The notes beneath the pieces are model-generated. The model did not search any database. It worked only from the letters and a program-made list of their open reading frames with translations, and was not told the origin of the DNA. The position numbers were made by a program, and so were the translations under genes. Below, piece by piece: positions 17,961-27,576 of a DNA stretch of 64,000 nucleotides. The stretch's first letter is position 1. Each line of letters starts with the position of its first letter. This DNA is from Acetohalobium arabaticum DSM 5501 (GTDB lineage: Bacteria > Bacillota > Halanaerobiia > Halobacteroidales > Acetohalobiaceae): assembly GCF_000144695.1 (NCBI RefSeq), contig NC_014378.1, positions 248,001 through 312,000 on the forward strand, written 5' to 3'.

Positions 17961-20264
17961 ATGAAGTTAAGTATAGGAATGATGGTTAAAAATGAAGCAA
18001 AGTATCTTGAAGAATGCTTAAAGAGTTTACAGCCAATTAGAGAAGCGATAGAATCTGAATTAGTTATAGTAGATACTGGATCTGACGATGGGACAGTAGA
18101 AATAGCCAAACAGTTTACTGATAAAGTTTATTTTCATGAATGGAATGATCATTTTTCGGAAATGAGGAATACAGTTATAAGTTATACTAAGGGGGATTGG
18201 TACTTTTCTATTGATGGAGATGAAGTAGTTGAGAATCCAGAGGGATTCATTCATTTCTTTCAATCTGGTAAATATAAAGAATTTAATTCAGCTCTAGTTA
18301 CTCAGAAAAATTATATTAACAAAGAAAAGACTAACGTTTCAAATTTATTAGTACCACGAGTTTTCAAAAATGATGAAGATTTTCATTTTGAAGGAGCAAT
18401 TCATAATCAACCTGTAGTAAAGAAACCAGTATGTACATTGGATACCGTTTTAGAACATTATGGTTATTTACAAAATGATCAAGAATTAATGGAAAGAAAA
18501 TTTAATAGAACTAGTAATATATTAAAAAGAGAGTTAGAAAATGATCCGGAAAATATTTATTATAGATTCCAATTAGCAAATAGTTATGGGATGCATGGGG
18601 ATTATGATAAAGCTATAGAGAATATTGAAAAGACTTATGAGGTAGTAAATCAAAAGAAAACTGATTTAAGCTCTTATTTATATATACATAATCTGATGGC
18701 TAAAATGTATCTTGGTCAGAATAGGTTAAGTGAGGCAGAAAAGATATGTAAGGAAGCTATTGGCCTTGCAAAAGGTTATTATTCTGATTTATATTATTAT
18801 CTTGGTAAAGCTCAATTAAAATTAAATAAAAATGAAGAAGCAATAGAAAATTTTAAAATTTATCTGGATATAGTTGAAAAAGATGGGCCTTTAGAACAAA
18901 TAAATGATACATCTTTTATTTTTTATACAGAGGATAATTTAGAGCAGGCATATCTATTTTTATTAGTCTTATATGAAAGAATAGAAGACTACGAACAGAT
19001 TATTAATGTTAGTTATAAGATAAAGAGTAAAGATAATATAAAACAAGTTATTCCTAAGGCTATAAAAGCGTGTGTTGAAACAGATAGATTTAATGAAATA
19101 AAAAATTATTATCAGAATAAAATATTGACTGAATTTAAAGATTTATCTGGTAAATATCTAGCTGAATTAGAGTCTAAAATGATGACTATGAATAAAGAGA
19201 AAAAGTATAATATTTTTAATGTTTTTTCAGTAGAAAAAAGTAGTTATGGAATCCTTAATAAAGTAAGGCTGCGGGAACTAAAAGATAATAAATTAGTTAA
19301 TCTGATAACAAAAATGAATTTTAATTCTTTACCTAACTATTATGGTGATATAATTTATTATTTGTTACAGAACAAATATTTTTTAGTAGATGTCTGTGGA
19401 GTTATACAAGAACAAAGATTAAATAAATTTTTGCAGTATGTACTGGATGATAATAAAGAAGAAAATATAAGTTCTGTTCTTTATGAATACTTAGAAAATA
19501 GATTTAATGTTGAAACTTTAAGTCATCTTAATATCAATAAAGTACTAGAACGATATATATTAGTGTTAGATGATCTCAATAATGAGAAGTATTTTAATAT
19601 TTTTCGAAGGTACATTGAGGATGGTACTAAATATATAAAAATGGTATATAGTGATGAAATAATTCAGAATGAAATGACTCAGTTTGTTAAAAATGATGAG
19701 GAAGTTTTCTTATTATATATTTATCTTGCTAATCAACATAAAGAAAATAATCCCAAAAAATATGTTCGATATTTACGAAAAAGTTTAGATGCTTTTCCAG
19801 CGATGAAAAAAGGTATTCAAATGTTGTTAGAAAGATTTGAGAAAAAAGATACTTTAAATGGTGGATTAGAGAACTATCAAGAAAAGATTAAAAATAATAT
19901 AGATAAATTAATTAATAATGGTAATTTAAAAAAAGCAGAAGAATTAATTAATGAGTATGAAGATACTATAGAAGATGATGCTGAAATTTATTCAATGAAG
20001 TCTGTTATTGCAATTATGAAAAATAATTTTAAAAAAGCTAAAAAAATTATAAAGAATGGACTAGAAATTGAGCCTGATAATTTTGATTTGCTTTATAATT
20101 TGGGATATGTATATGAAGAGTTGAATCAATATAATCAAGCTAAGGATTATTATTTACAAGCAAAAAATTCTATTAATTCTTCAAAGCAAAAGGATGATTT
20201 AGCTCAAGCATTGAAGCGAATAGAAGAAAAAACAAAAGAGGTGGAAGAAAAGTATGGACTATAA
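17961..20264 (+). CDS. Glycosyltransferase family 2 fused to TPR repeats
   Basis: 767-residue protein, probably adding sugar to flagellin. Residues about 1-220 are a GT-A fold: LSIGMMVKNEAKYLEECL, VIVDTGSDDGT and the metal-binding FSIDGDE (DxD-type). The rest contains TPR-like helices (for example NIYYRFQLANSYGMHGDYDKA and DNFDLLYNLGYVYEELNQY) with a less clear helical middle. The gene is strikingly A+T rich (AAA, AAT and TTA codons dominate) compared with flanking flagellar genes, which suggests acquisition by transfer. It overlaps the next gene by 11 bp. Confidence 0.85.
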   Translation: MKLSIGMMVKNEAKYLEECLKSLQPIREAIESELVIVDTGSDDGTVEIAKQFTDKVYFHEWNDHFSEMRNTVISYTKGDWYFSIDGDEVVENPEGFIHFFQSGKYKEFNSALVTQKNYINKEKTNVSNLLVPRVFKNDEDFHFEGAIHNQPVVKKPVCTLDTVLEHYGYLQNDQELMERKFNRTSNILKRELENDPENIYYRFQLANSYGMHGDYDKAIENIEKTYEVVNQKKTDLSSYLYIHNLMAKMYLGQNRLSEAEKICKEAIGLAKGYYSDLYYYLGKAQLKLNKNEEAIENFKIYLDIVEKDGPLEQINDTSFIFYTEDNLEQAYLFLLVLYERIEDYEQIINVSYKIKSKDNIKQVIPKAIKACVETDRFNEIKNYYQNKILTEFKDLSGKYLAELESKMMTMNKEKKYNIFNVFSVEKSSYGILNKVRLRELKDNKLVNLITKMNFNSLPNYYGDIIYYLLQNKYFLVDVCGVIQEQRLNKFLQYVLDDNKEENISSVLYEYLENRFNVETLSHLNINKVLERYILVLDDLNNEKYFNIFRRYIEDGTKYIKMVYSDEIIQNEMTQFVKNDEEVFLLYIYLANQHKENNPKKYVRYLRKSLDAFPAMKKGIQMLLERFEKKDTLNGGLENYQEKIKNNIDKLINNGNLKKAEELINEYEDTIEDDAEIYSMKSVIAIMKNNFKKAKKIIKNGLEIEPDNFDLLYNLGYVYEELNQYNQAKDYYLQAKNSINSSKQKDDLAQALKRIEEKTKEVEEKYGL

Positions 20265-22620
20265 CAAAATTAATAAATTAATAAACCAAGGACAATTTGA
20301 TCAGGCAGAAAAAGAGATAAGAAAAATAAAAGAAGAGACTAAGAAAAATAATTTTTTTGGATTATTAAATTATCATAATAATAAATTTGAAATAGCTAGA
20401 AATTATTTTGAAAAAGGATTGGAAAGAAATCCAATGGATATGGAGCTCTTGTATAATTATGGATGTTGTTTGAAGGATTTAGGAGAAGATATGGAAGCTT
20501 GGCGTTATTTTATGAGAATTTCTAATAAAGATTATAAAGTTTATGACCATTTAGGGGATATTGAATATCAAAATAGAAGTAAAGTTGCTGCAATTAAATT
20601 TTATAAAAAAGCTTTTGAATTGAGTCAATTCAAGGAAATAGAAACTAAATATAATGAAGTAAGAAACTTAATGAAAAAGAATACTAAAATCGTATTTCTT
20701 ACGGTACCTGGTATAGGCTGGGGATTTATTGATAATAAAGTAGAAGCTTTGTCTTTGATTTATGATGTAAAGTTTGTAGTTTCAACTGATGGAGAAGAAA
20801 TAAAAGAAGCAGTTGAATGGGCGGATATTGTTTGGTTAGAATGGGCTAATGAAATGGCAGTTCACGTAACAAATAATGTTTCATCTATAAAAGATAAAAA
20901 AGTTATTTGTAGGTTGCATGGTTATGAAGTGTTTAGTGATTATGGTAAAAAAATAAATTTTAATTATATAGATAAAATGATTTTTGTAGCTGAACATAAG
21001 AAAGAGCTTCTTATTGAAAAATATGGAGAATTAATAGATGAAGAAAAAATTGAAGTTATAAGAAATGGTGTAGATTTAGATCAATTCTATATACCAGAAA
21101 ATAAAAAGAAAAATAAGAAGATAGCTTTAGTAGGAAATATTAATTATAGAAAAGGTTTATTATTATTATTAAATCACTTTCATGAGTTATTAAAAGTAGA
21201 TAATGAATATAAATTATTTATTCGAGGGGAACATCAAGATTTCAGATATAAAATGGCTATAGAGACTATGATTGAAGAGTTAGGATTAGAAGATAATATA
21301 GAATTTATATTTGAAAGAGTTGATGACATAAATAAATGGTTAGAAGATAAATCATATATTATTTCTGCTTCTGTTGAGGAATCATTTCATTATGCATTAG
21401 CAGAGGGAATGGCAGCTGGCTTACAGCCGGTTATACATGCTTGGCGAGAAAGTAGAGATATATGGCCTGGTAAATATATATTTAAGGAAACCGAAGAATT
21501 TAAAAAGCTTTTTTTGGAAAGAGAATTAACTCCATTAGAATATCGTGAGTACATTGAAAATAATTATTCTTTGGAAAATCAATTATACGAAGTAGAAAAA
21601 ATAATAAGTAAATTATTAGAAACAAAAACTACTAAAGGCATTAAACAAGATTATAATTCACTAAATAAAGTTAATCGAACAGATGCTGTACAACTTATTA
21701 ATAATTTTATTCCATATTCTGAGCAATTTTTTAGTAATATATCTTTTGATAAATTGAATTTAGTAACTTTAAAAGCGGAAAAAATACAGGAAAAATTATT
21801 TCATTTAGAAATGTTACTGGCAAATAAAAACAATAATATATTTATTCAAAATGTTATTTTTAATAAAAATGTTAATTCACTTCAAATTCCAAATAATTAT
21901 AAAAAAATTAAGCCATTAATTAAAAAGATAGTTAATGGATTAGATTTTAATTTTGAACAAGATATTAAAACATATATATATGATGAAGATTTAAAGAATC
22001 ATATAGAAAGTAATTTTAAAAATTATTTATGGGAGAGGGCATATCCTGGGACACAATTTATGAGATTTCATGGAGAATTAAGAATAGTTTGTTATTATAC
22101 ATTTGCAGAAGACTTAGTGAAAAATAAAAAAGTTTTAGAGGCTGCTTCTGGATTTGGTTATGGAGCTGCTTATTTTTCAAAATATGCTAAGGAGGTAACT
22201 GCTTTAGATATTCTTGAAGAAAACTTAGATTGGGGAAAGAAAACTTTTGGGTTCAACAATGTGAATTGGAAACAAGGAGATGTAACTAATTTACCTTTTG
22301 AAGATAATAGTTTTGATATTTATACATCTTATGAAACAATTGAACATTTAAAAAGTAAAGATATAATAAGTTACTTAAAGGAAGCTAAGAGGGTTGTTAA
22401 AGATAAGGGTATCTTTTTATTATCTACTCCTAATAAAAGAGTTCGAGAAGGAAAAATAGATAATCCATTTCACATTTCCGAAATGTATTTTAAAGAATTT
22501 AATGAGTTTTTACAAGAGGTTTTTGAAGAAATTGAATATTATTCGTATCAGGAATTTAAAATTCATCCAGGAGTAAAGGAAAATAGTGCAGAAAATTTTA
22601 TTGCCATATGTAAAGTATAA
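20254..22620 (+). CDS. TPR / GT-B glycosyltransferase / SAM-dependent methyltransferase fusion
   Basis: 788-residue multidomain enzyme. Residues about 1-135 are TPR helices. Residues about 145-450 resemble a family 4 glycosyltransferase (IEVIRNGVDLDQFY, ALVGNINYRKGLLLLL, and the acceptor/donor segment SVEESFHYALAEGMAAGLQP). Residues about 600-788 are a class I methyltransferase (VLEAASGFGYGAAYFSKYAK for SAM, then VTALDI and FDIYTSYETIEHL). Such fusions add and methylate a sugar. Same A+T-rich composition as its neighbour, with an 11-bp overlap implying translational coupling. The acceptor is probably flagellin, by context. Confidence 0.82.
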   Translation: MDYNKINKLINQGQFDQAEKEIRKIKEETKKNNFFGLLNYHNNKFEIARNYFEKGLERNPMDMELLYNYGCCLKDLGEDMEAWRYFMRISNKDYKVYDHLGDIEYQNRSKVAAIKFYKKAFELSQFKEIETKYNEVRNLMKKNTKIVFLTVPGIGWGFIDNKVEALSLIYDVKFVVSTDGEEIKEAVEWADIVWLEWANEMAVHVTNNVSSIKDKKVICRLHGYEVFSDYGKKINFNYIDKMIFVAEHKKELLIEKYGELIDEEKIEVIRNGVDLDQFYIPENKKKNKKIALVGNINYRKGLLLLLNHFHELLKVDNEYKLFIRGEHQDFRYKMAIETMIEELGLEDNIEFIFERVDDINKWLEDKSYIISASVEESFHYALAEGMAAGLQPVIHAWRESRDIWPGKYIFKETEEFKKLFLERELTPLEYREYIENNYSLENQLYEVEKIISKLLETKTTKGIKQDYNSLNKVNRTDAVQLINNFIPYSEQFFSNISFDKLNLVTLKAEKIQEKLFHLEMLLANKNNNIFIQNVIFNKNVNSLQIPNNYKKIKPLIKKIVNGLDFNFEQDIKTYIYDEDLKNHIESNFKNYLWERAYPGTQFMRFHGELRIVCYYTFAEDLVKNKKVLEAASGFGYGAAYFSKYAKEVTALDILEENLDWGKKTFGFNNVNWKQGDVTNLPFEDNSFDIYTSYETIEHLKSKDIISYLKEAKRVVKDKGIFLLSTPNKRVREGKIDNPFHISEMYFKEFNEFLQEVFEEIEYYSYQEFKIHPGVKENSAENFIAICKV

Positions 22621-22647
22621 TTTATTTTAAAGTAAGGAGATATAAAA

Positions 22648-24351
22648 ATGGAGTTAAAAATTGATTTACCTGATAAAAAAATTAGTGAAGAACAATTAGA
22701 AAAGATTTTAATAGATTTTACTAAAAAGATGTATATAGAAGGGTTTATGAAGAATAGTAACATTAATATTGGGAATTTAAAATTGAGATTTATAGTTTCT
22801 ACAGGGAGGACAGGGACAAAGTTTTTTGCTAAATTTTTTAATTCTTTAGATAAGATTATATCTTATCACGAACCATACCCGAATTTATTTGGACTTAGTA
22901 AAGACTTTGTAATTAATAGAATTAATTCTCAGGAAGTAATTAACACCTTTTTAGTTAATAGAGCTTATTATTTAAATCAAGCTCGAAGAATGAAATTTAA
23001 TTATTATATTGAAAGTAATTCAGGAGGGTTGTGGGGGATAATACCAGTCCTTGGAAAACAATTACCAAATTATAAAATATTACATATAATTAGAGATGGT
23101 AGAGAATGGGTCAGATCTGTCATGAATAGGACTCTCTTTAGAGATAAAGATCCTTTAGATGATATTCGTTTTAAGGCTAATGATTTACCTAATAGCCCTT
23201 ATTTTAGCAGATGGGAAGAAATGAGTAGATTTGAAAAAGCATGTTGGAGTTGGGTAAAAAAGAATAAAATAATGAAAAGAGATGTTTTGCAGGATAAAAA
23301 TTGTCTTACTTTAAAATTCGAAAAATTATTTGATAAAAATGATTATGAGAAAATATTAGTAGAATTATTAAATTTTTTTGAGATAAAAGTAACGGATGAA
23401 ATAATAGATAAATATAGAAAGCATTTAGAATCTCCAGTTAATGAAAATATAAATGATTCTTTTCCGGGATTTGAAGATTGGACTCAAGAACAAAAGAGAC
23501 AATTCAAGAATATTTGTGGGGATTTGATGGAATATTATGGGTATGAAATGAGTGGGATCGAATATAATAAGCCAAAAATTAATACCCAGAAAAAGAAAAA
23601 CTTAATTGTAACCGGGATACCTAAAAGTGGAACAACTTTATTCTCTTATTTAATAAGTTCTTTACCTAATGCTATTTGTCTTGATGAAATATTTTATAAT
23701 ATAAATGAACTGCCTGATAAATTTTCTGAAATTAGAAAAAGATTAATATTAAAGAAACCAATTCCTAATAGTTTTAAAGAAAATGGTGAATTGTCTACGA
23801 ATAAAAGAGGAGAGAAGCGAGAAAAAAAGTTAAAAGTTATTGAAAAGGATTTTGATAAAAATGCAATTGTTGGATCGAAAGTTAATGTTCCTTATTTATT
23901 TCAAATAGAAAAGTTAATAAGTTATGGATATAAAATTATTGCAATAGTTCGAAATCCTCTATATACTATTGGTAGTTGGAGGACATGGATTTCACAAATA
24001 GGTAAGCTAGTACCGGAGACTAGAGTTACAGAGGAAGATATGCATGAACGATATAAAGATTTTCCTTTTAAATCAGATATAGCTGTAGAAAGACAAGCAG
24101 AGGTATGGCAATTTTTAGCATCAATTATATGGGATCATAGACAACATATTAATATAATTACTTATGAACAGCTTACAGAAAACACCAAAGAAACTTTAAA
24201 AGATATTTGTTCTTATTTAAACTTAGATATGCCAAATGAAAAGTTTGAATTAGATAATATGAATGAAGAGGAAAGGTATTCTAATTTAGATGCAATAGAA
24301 AAAGCAGTTAAAAAATATGCACCTATTAGAACTGTTTTTGGCTATGATTAA
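22648..24351 (+). CDS. Tandem sulfotransferase-domain protein
   Basis: 567-residue protein with two sulfotransferase-like halves. The first has a PAPS 5'-phosphosulfate loop FIVSTGRTGTKFF (about 48-60) and a 3'-phosphate motif IIRDGREWVRSV (about 146-158). The second has GIPKSGTTLFSYL (about 324-336) and AIVRNPLYTIGSW (about 431-443). The second half matches the canonical PKSGTT and RxPxxxxxS motifs best. The family transfers sulfate from PAPS to hydroxyls, for example on sugars. Position after two glycosyltransferases suggests sulfation of a flagellar glycan (inference). Same A+T-rich block. Confidence 0.8.
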   Translation: MELKIDLPDKKISEEQLEKILIDFTKKMYIEGFMKNSNINIGNLKLRFIVSTGRTGTKFFAKFFNSLDKIISYHEPYPNLFGLSKDFVINRINSQEVINTFLVNRAYYLNQARRMKFNYYIESNSGGLWGIIPVLGKQLPNYKILHIIRDGREWVRSVMNRTLFRDKDPLDDIRFKANDLPNSPYFSRWEEMSRFEKACWSWVKKNKIMKRDVLQDKNCLTLKFEKLFDKNDYEKILVELLNFFEIKVTDEIIDKYRKHLESPVNENINDSFPGFEDWTQEQKRQFKNICGDLMEYYGYEMSGIEYNKPKINTQKKKNLIVTGIPKSGTTLFSYLISSLPNAICLDEIFYNINELPDKFSEIRKRLILKKPIPNSFKENGELSTNKRGEKREKKLKVIEKDFDKNAIVGSKVNVPYLFQIEKLISYGYKIIAIVRNPLYTIGSWRTWISQIGKLVPETRVTEEDMHERYKDFPFKSDIAVERQAEVWQFLASIIWDHRQHINIITYEQLTENTKETLKDICSYLNLDMPNEKFELDNMNEEERYSNLDAIEKAVKKYAPIRTVFGYD

Positions 24352-24438
24352 TATTTTATAGAATAATAAACTTATTTGCTTTGATTTAGGAAAGAAGTTA
24401 AAAATACTGATTTCTTATTTTTAAAGGAGGAAATTAAA

Positions 24439-24894
24439 ATGACTAACAATCCTTATCAAAAATATAAAAACACCCAAGTTGAAACTGCAAGTCAAGAAAA
24501 ATTACTTTTAATGCTTTATGATGGTGCAATTAAGTTTCTTAAGCAGGCTATCAAAGGAGTAGAGGAAAATGATTATGAAGCAGCAAACAATTATTTAGTC
24601 CGCACTCAGGATATTATTCATGAATTGATGGCTACTTTGGATATGGAAAAGGGAGGAGAAATTGCTAGAAATTTAGAGAGTTTATATGATTATATGAACC
24701 GTAGGTTAATAGAAGCTAATGTTAATAAAGATATTGAACCTATGGAAGAAGTGCGTGATATGTTGGCAGAATTAAGGGAAACATGGCAGGAAGCAATCAA
24801 AAAAGTAAAGCAGAATAAAGCTGATCAGCCTTCAAAAGATGAAACTAATAAGAGGCCGCAGAATCTGTCCGGAGGGATTAATATTGAAGGATAA
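24439..24894 (+). CDS. fliS: Flagellar export chaperone FliS
   Basis: 151-residue chaperone that keeps flagellin monomers unpolymerised before export. The family pattern is clear: NPYQKYKNTQVETASQEKLL, LMLYDGAIKFLKQAI and a Tyr/Leu-rich last helix followed by a charged tail. Preceded by AAAGGAGG. It is in the usual place downstream of fliD, but displaced 6.5 kb by the glycosyltransferase block. Confidence 0.92.
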   Translation: MTNNPYQKYKNTQVETASQEKLLLMLYDGAIKFLKQAIKGVEENDYEAANNYLVRTQDIIHELMATLDMEKGGEIARNLESLYDYMNRRLIEANVNKDIEPMEEVRDMLAELRETWQEAIKKVKQNKADQPSKDETNKRPQNLSGGINIEG

Positions 24895-25396
24895 CAATGA
24901 TAATTTGAGTATTGAAAATTTAATAAAAAAACTTACAAATAATTACGAAGAAGAATTAAATTACTATAAAGAAATGTTGAAATTAACTAATCAACAACAG
25001 CAGGTTATTGAAGATGATGAGTGGCAGAGTTTAAATCAACTTGTGAGTAGGAAACGAGAATTAATGAAGAAAGTTGATGAATTGGAAAAACAGATCCTGT
25101 CTTATCAAGAGAAAATTTCGGCTGAATTAAATCTGCAGATCGGTGATACTTTTTACCCTGAATTATGTAATAAGGACTTACCGGGAACGAAAAAGTTGAA
25201 GCAAGTTCTAATAAATGTTTATCGGCTTATGCAGCAGATAGGTGAATTAGATAAAGTAAATCAAGCTAGAATGGAAGAAAAGAAAAAGCAAAAGCAGCAG
25301 GAATTAAATGATGTTAACCAAGGTTTAAGTGTTAACCGCGCTTATAGTGGAAAATCCGATAGTTCTGAAGGCAAATTCATTGATCAGAATAAGTAA
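24884..25396 (+). CDS. FlgN/FliT-like coiled-coil flagellar chaperone candidate
   Basis: 170-residue charged helical protein (from TTG 24884, which has GGAGGG 7 nt upstream and overlaps the fliS stop by 11 bp). Long heptad-rich helices (about 5-75 and 120-150) and a KKKQKQQE-type tail resemble FliT or FlgN. In Firmicutes FliT commonly follows FliS, and FliT chaperones FliD. No diagnostic motif separates FliT from FlgN, so the subtype is left open. Confidence 0.65.
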   Translation: MKDNNDNLSIENLIKKLTNNYEEELNYYKEMLKLTNQQQQVIEDDEWQSLNQLVSRKRELMKKVDELEKQILSYQEKISAELNLQIGDTFYPELCNKDLPGTKKLKQVLINVYRLMQQIGELDKVNQARMEEKKKQKQQELNDVNQGLSVNRAYSGKSDSSEGKFIDQNK

Positions 25397-25419
25397 GTGA
25401 ATTTAAGGAGGATAATGTT

Positions 25420-25995
25420 GTGGAAGTATACATAAATGAGGACCAACTAGAAGGAGTATCAGGTGATATTGAAGAAATCATAAGTAATGTTCATTCTAGA
25501 TTGGATAGAGAAATTGTAGAACAGATTTATTTAAATGATATGAGAGTTAATGAAGATTTACTATTGAGTAGTGATTTTGAGTTTGATGAAGAGTCTATAT
25601 TAAAATTTGAAACTAAAGAAGTTAATCAATTAATAGAAGAAACTTTATCGGAGATTGATATGTATTTACCTAAGCTTAAAGAGGGAGTTATAAATACTGC
25701 TCAATTATTTCGACAGGAAAAACTAGAAAAGGGTAGAGCAAAATATGAGTCCTGTCTTGAAGGCTTGGAATGGTATATTAATGTATTACAAAATATTTTA
25801 TCACTACTTGATAGTGAAGAATTAACAAAGCAGGGAGAAGAAATATTGATAGAGTTTAACAAAAGGTTAAGAGATGTAATGAAGAAAATGCAAATTAAAG
25901 ATTTTGATTCAGCGGCTGATTTATTAGAGGACGAAATTGTTGATTATATTGGGCAGTTTAATGAACTAAATGATAAACTGACTAATGTAAAATAA
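25420..25995 (+). CDS. Uncharacterised acidic helical protein in the fliS-flaG interval
   Basis: 191-residue protein not recognised. Very acidic; beta-like N-terminal 60 residues (MEVYINEDQLEG, then EESILKFETKEVNQLIEETL) followed by long amphipathic helices. Start is GTG 25420 after AAGGAGG. It sits between two chaperone-like genes and flaG and shares their spacing, so a flagellar role is likely. No membrane segment, signal peptide or catalytic motif is seen. Confidence 0.6.
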   Translation: MEVYINEDQLEGVSGDIEEIISNVHSRLDREIVEQIYLNDMRVNEDLLLSSDFEFDEESILKFETKEVNQLIEETLSEIDMYLPKLKEGVINTAQLFRQEKLEKGRAKYESCLEGLEWYINVLQNILSLLDSEELTKQGEEILIEFNKRLRDVMKKMQIKDFDSAADLLEDEIVDYIGQFNELNDKLTNVK

Positions 25996-26049
25996 TAATT
26001 ATTATTTTTAATTCCATTTAAATCAACCATATTTATTGGGGGTGATAAC

Positions 26050-26424
26050 TTGAAAGTTTCTGAAGTTAGCAACAATCAACCAACTAGTTCAGAACAATCG
26101 AAAACAAGGCAGATTGAAAGTACTTCACAGAAAGATAAGGTTGATCTTCAGGCTGGGGAAGAAGAAACTAAAGAACAGAAGACAGATGAGAAGAAAGTAA
26201 CTGAAGAAAATGTTAAAGATGGCATAGAGAAATTAAATGAAACAGTACAGACCTTTCATGAAGAATTAAAATTTGAAATGCATAAAGAAAGTGAGCGGAT
26301 GATGACTAAAGTAGTAAATACAGAAAAGCATGAAGTAATTAAAGAAATACCACCAAAAGAAGTTCTCGATATGATTGGTCGAATCAAAGATATGGTTGGT
26401 CTTATATTGGATGAGAAGATATAA
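26050..26424 (+). CDS. flaG: FlaG family flagellar protein
   Basis: 124-residue FlaG protein. The N-terminal half is Ser/Gln/Lys-rich and disordered; the C-terminal half has the family core (VQTFHEELKFEMHKESERMM, VNTEKHEVIKEIPPKEVLDM, ending MIGRIKDMVGLILD). FlaG influences filament length in other bacteria; mechanism unclear. Start is TTG 26050 after GGGGGTGA. Followed by a terminator. Confidence 0.88.
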   Translation: MKVSEVSNNQPTSSEQSKTRQIESTSQKDKVDLQAGEEETKEQKTDEKKVTEENVKDGIEKLNETVQTFHEELKFEMHKESERMMTKVVNTEKHEVIKEIPPKEVLDMIGRIKDMVGLILDEKI

Positions 26425-26445
26425 CTTCATATTTAACTTATTCTA

Positions 26446-26470
26446 ATCGGGAATTCTCCCGGTTTTTCTT
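26446..26470 (+). terminator. terminator after flaG
   Basis: TCGGGAATTCTCCCGG followed by TTTTTCTTTT. Short but G+C-rich stem; closes the fliS-flaG transcription unit. Confidence 0.75.
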
Positions 26471-26498
26471 TTATTATGATAGTCTGGAGGAGTCTAAA

Positions 26499-27515
26499 TT
26501 GCATACTAAATCATTGAATGTAGCAGCGATAAACCAGAACCTTGATTGGAACTTTGCAGTCCATTATGGAGTAGTAGAGTATCTAGCTGGCTATGACCCA
26601 GCCGAAGCTTGGAATGTAAGAGGAATTTCCGGCCGCGGCGGTTCTTCACAGAAGTATTTTGACTACCGCCAGGAGAAGGTAGTGGAATTAGAAGACCAGT
26701 TGAAGAACAGTCAAGAGCTCCAAAATAAATTAGATGACTTTTTAGAGGAATGTTTTACTCTATTCAATGCCTTCAGAGATGAAAATCAGCAGATGATTGA
26801 CCAATATCTGGATAAAGAATTCTACTTTATCTTGGGTGCTGATCGAACCGGCGGAACCTTTATGTTAAAAGAGCTAAGTCGAGCACTGGATTGGTCATAT
26901 CAGAACTTACATATGTCTATTCTCCATGAACATATGCCGGACTTTGATATTGAAGAGCCTGATGCTATTGGCTGGCGTAAGCCGGATAATTACTATTATC
27001 TCCTATTTCAGATAGTCCAGTTCTTAGTCTACATCAACCGCGTAGTACCGGAGGAAGAGTATGTAGTCAAGAAGACTCGATTCAGCAAGTGTATGCAGCT
27101 AATAGACTACATCTTTGGTGATAAAGCCTACTACATAGTGACAGTTAGACATCCAGCGGCCATTAATGCTTCCCGGATGGAGACAGGAGCAACAGGAGAA
27201 GTAGTAGATGATGTCAAGCGGGAAGGAAAGCGCACACTTTATCTCTGGCAGACTGTCTATAGAGAGATAGTTAGAGATGGCCAGCCCGAGGGCTTAATTC
27301 TGCCGATCCAGTTTGGCTCAGGGATGGATGAATTTTTGGCCGACTTCTTTGCTCACCATAATGCCTCCGTAGAACCTGATAAGTGTCATATAACTGAGAG
27401 GGATTATGATTATGACTTCTGGACCAGCGATTATGTGGTAAATTCCATGGAATGGGTAAGGATGCTCTGGCAGCTTCATGAGCTTGAATTTCCGGTGCCG
27501 GAGGAGATATTGTAA
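26499..27515 (+). CDS. Sulfotransferase-like P-loop protein
   Basis: 338-residue protein with a sulfotransferase-type nucleotide loop FILGADRTGGTFMLKEL (about 107-123) and a second motif TVRHPAAINASRME (about 222-235), which resembles the RxPxxxxxS 3'-phosphate motif. The rest is Trp/Tyr-rich and not recognised. Base composition is clearly higher in G+C (GCC, CGC and CAG codons) than the block before it, so the two sulfotransferase genes probably have different histories. Start TTG 26499 follows GGAGGAG. Located between flaG and the giant flagellin, hence perhaps specific to that filament protein (inference). Confidence 0.65.
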   Translation: MHTKSLNVAAINQNLDWNFAVHYGVVEYLAGYDPAEAWNVRGISGRGGSSQKYFDYRQEKVVELEDQLKNSQELQNKLDDFLEECFTLFNAFRDENQQMIDQYLDKEFYFILGADRTGGTFMLKELSRALDWSYQNLHMSILHEHMPDFDIEEPDAIGWRKPDNYYYLLFQIVQFLVYINRVVPEEEYVVKKTRFSKCMQLIDYIFGDKAYYIVTVRHPAAINASRMETGATGEVVDDVKREGKRTLYLWQTVYREIVRDGQPEGLILPIQFGSGMDEFLADFFAHHNASVEPDKCHITERDYDYDFWTSDYVVNSMEWVRMLWQLHELEFPVPEEIL

Positions 27516-27576
27516 AGTTGAATTTATTGGTAAGAGGCTTTAATTCTTTATTCTATCAGTGAGGAGGTTGCAAGTC

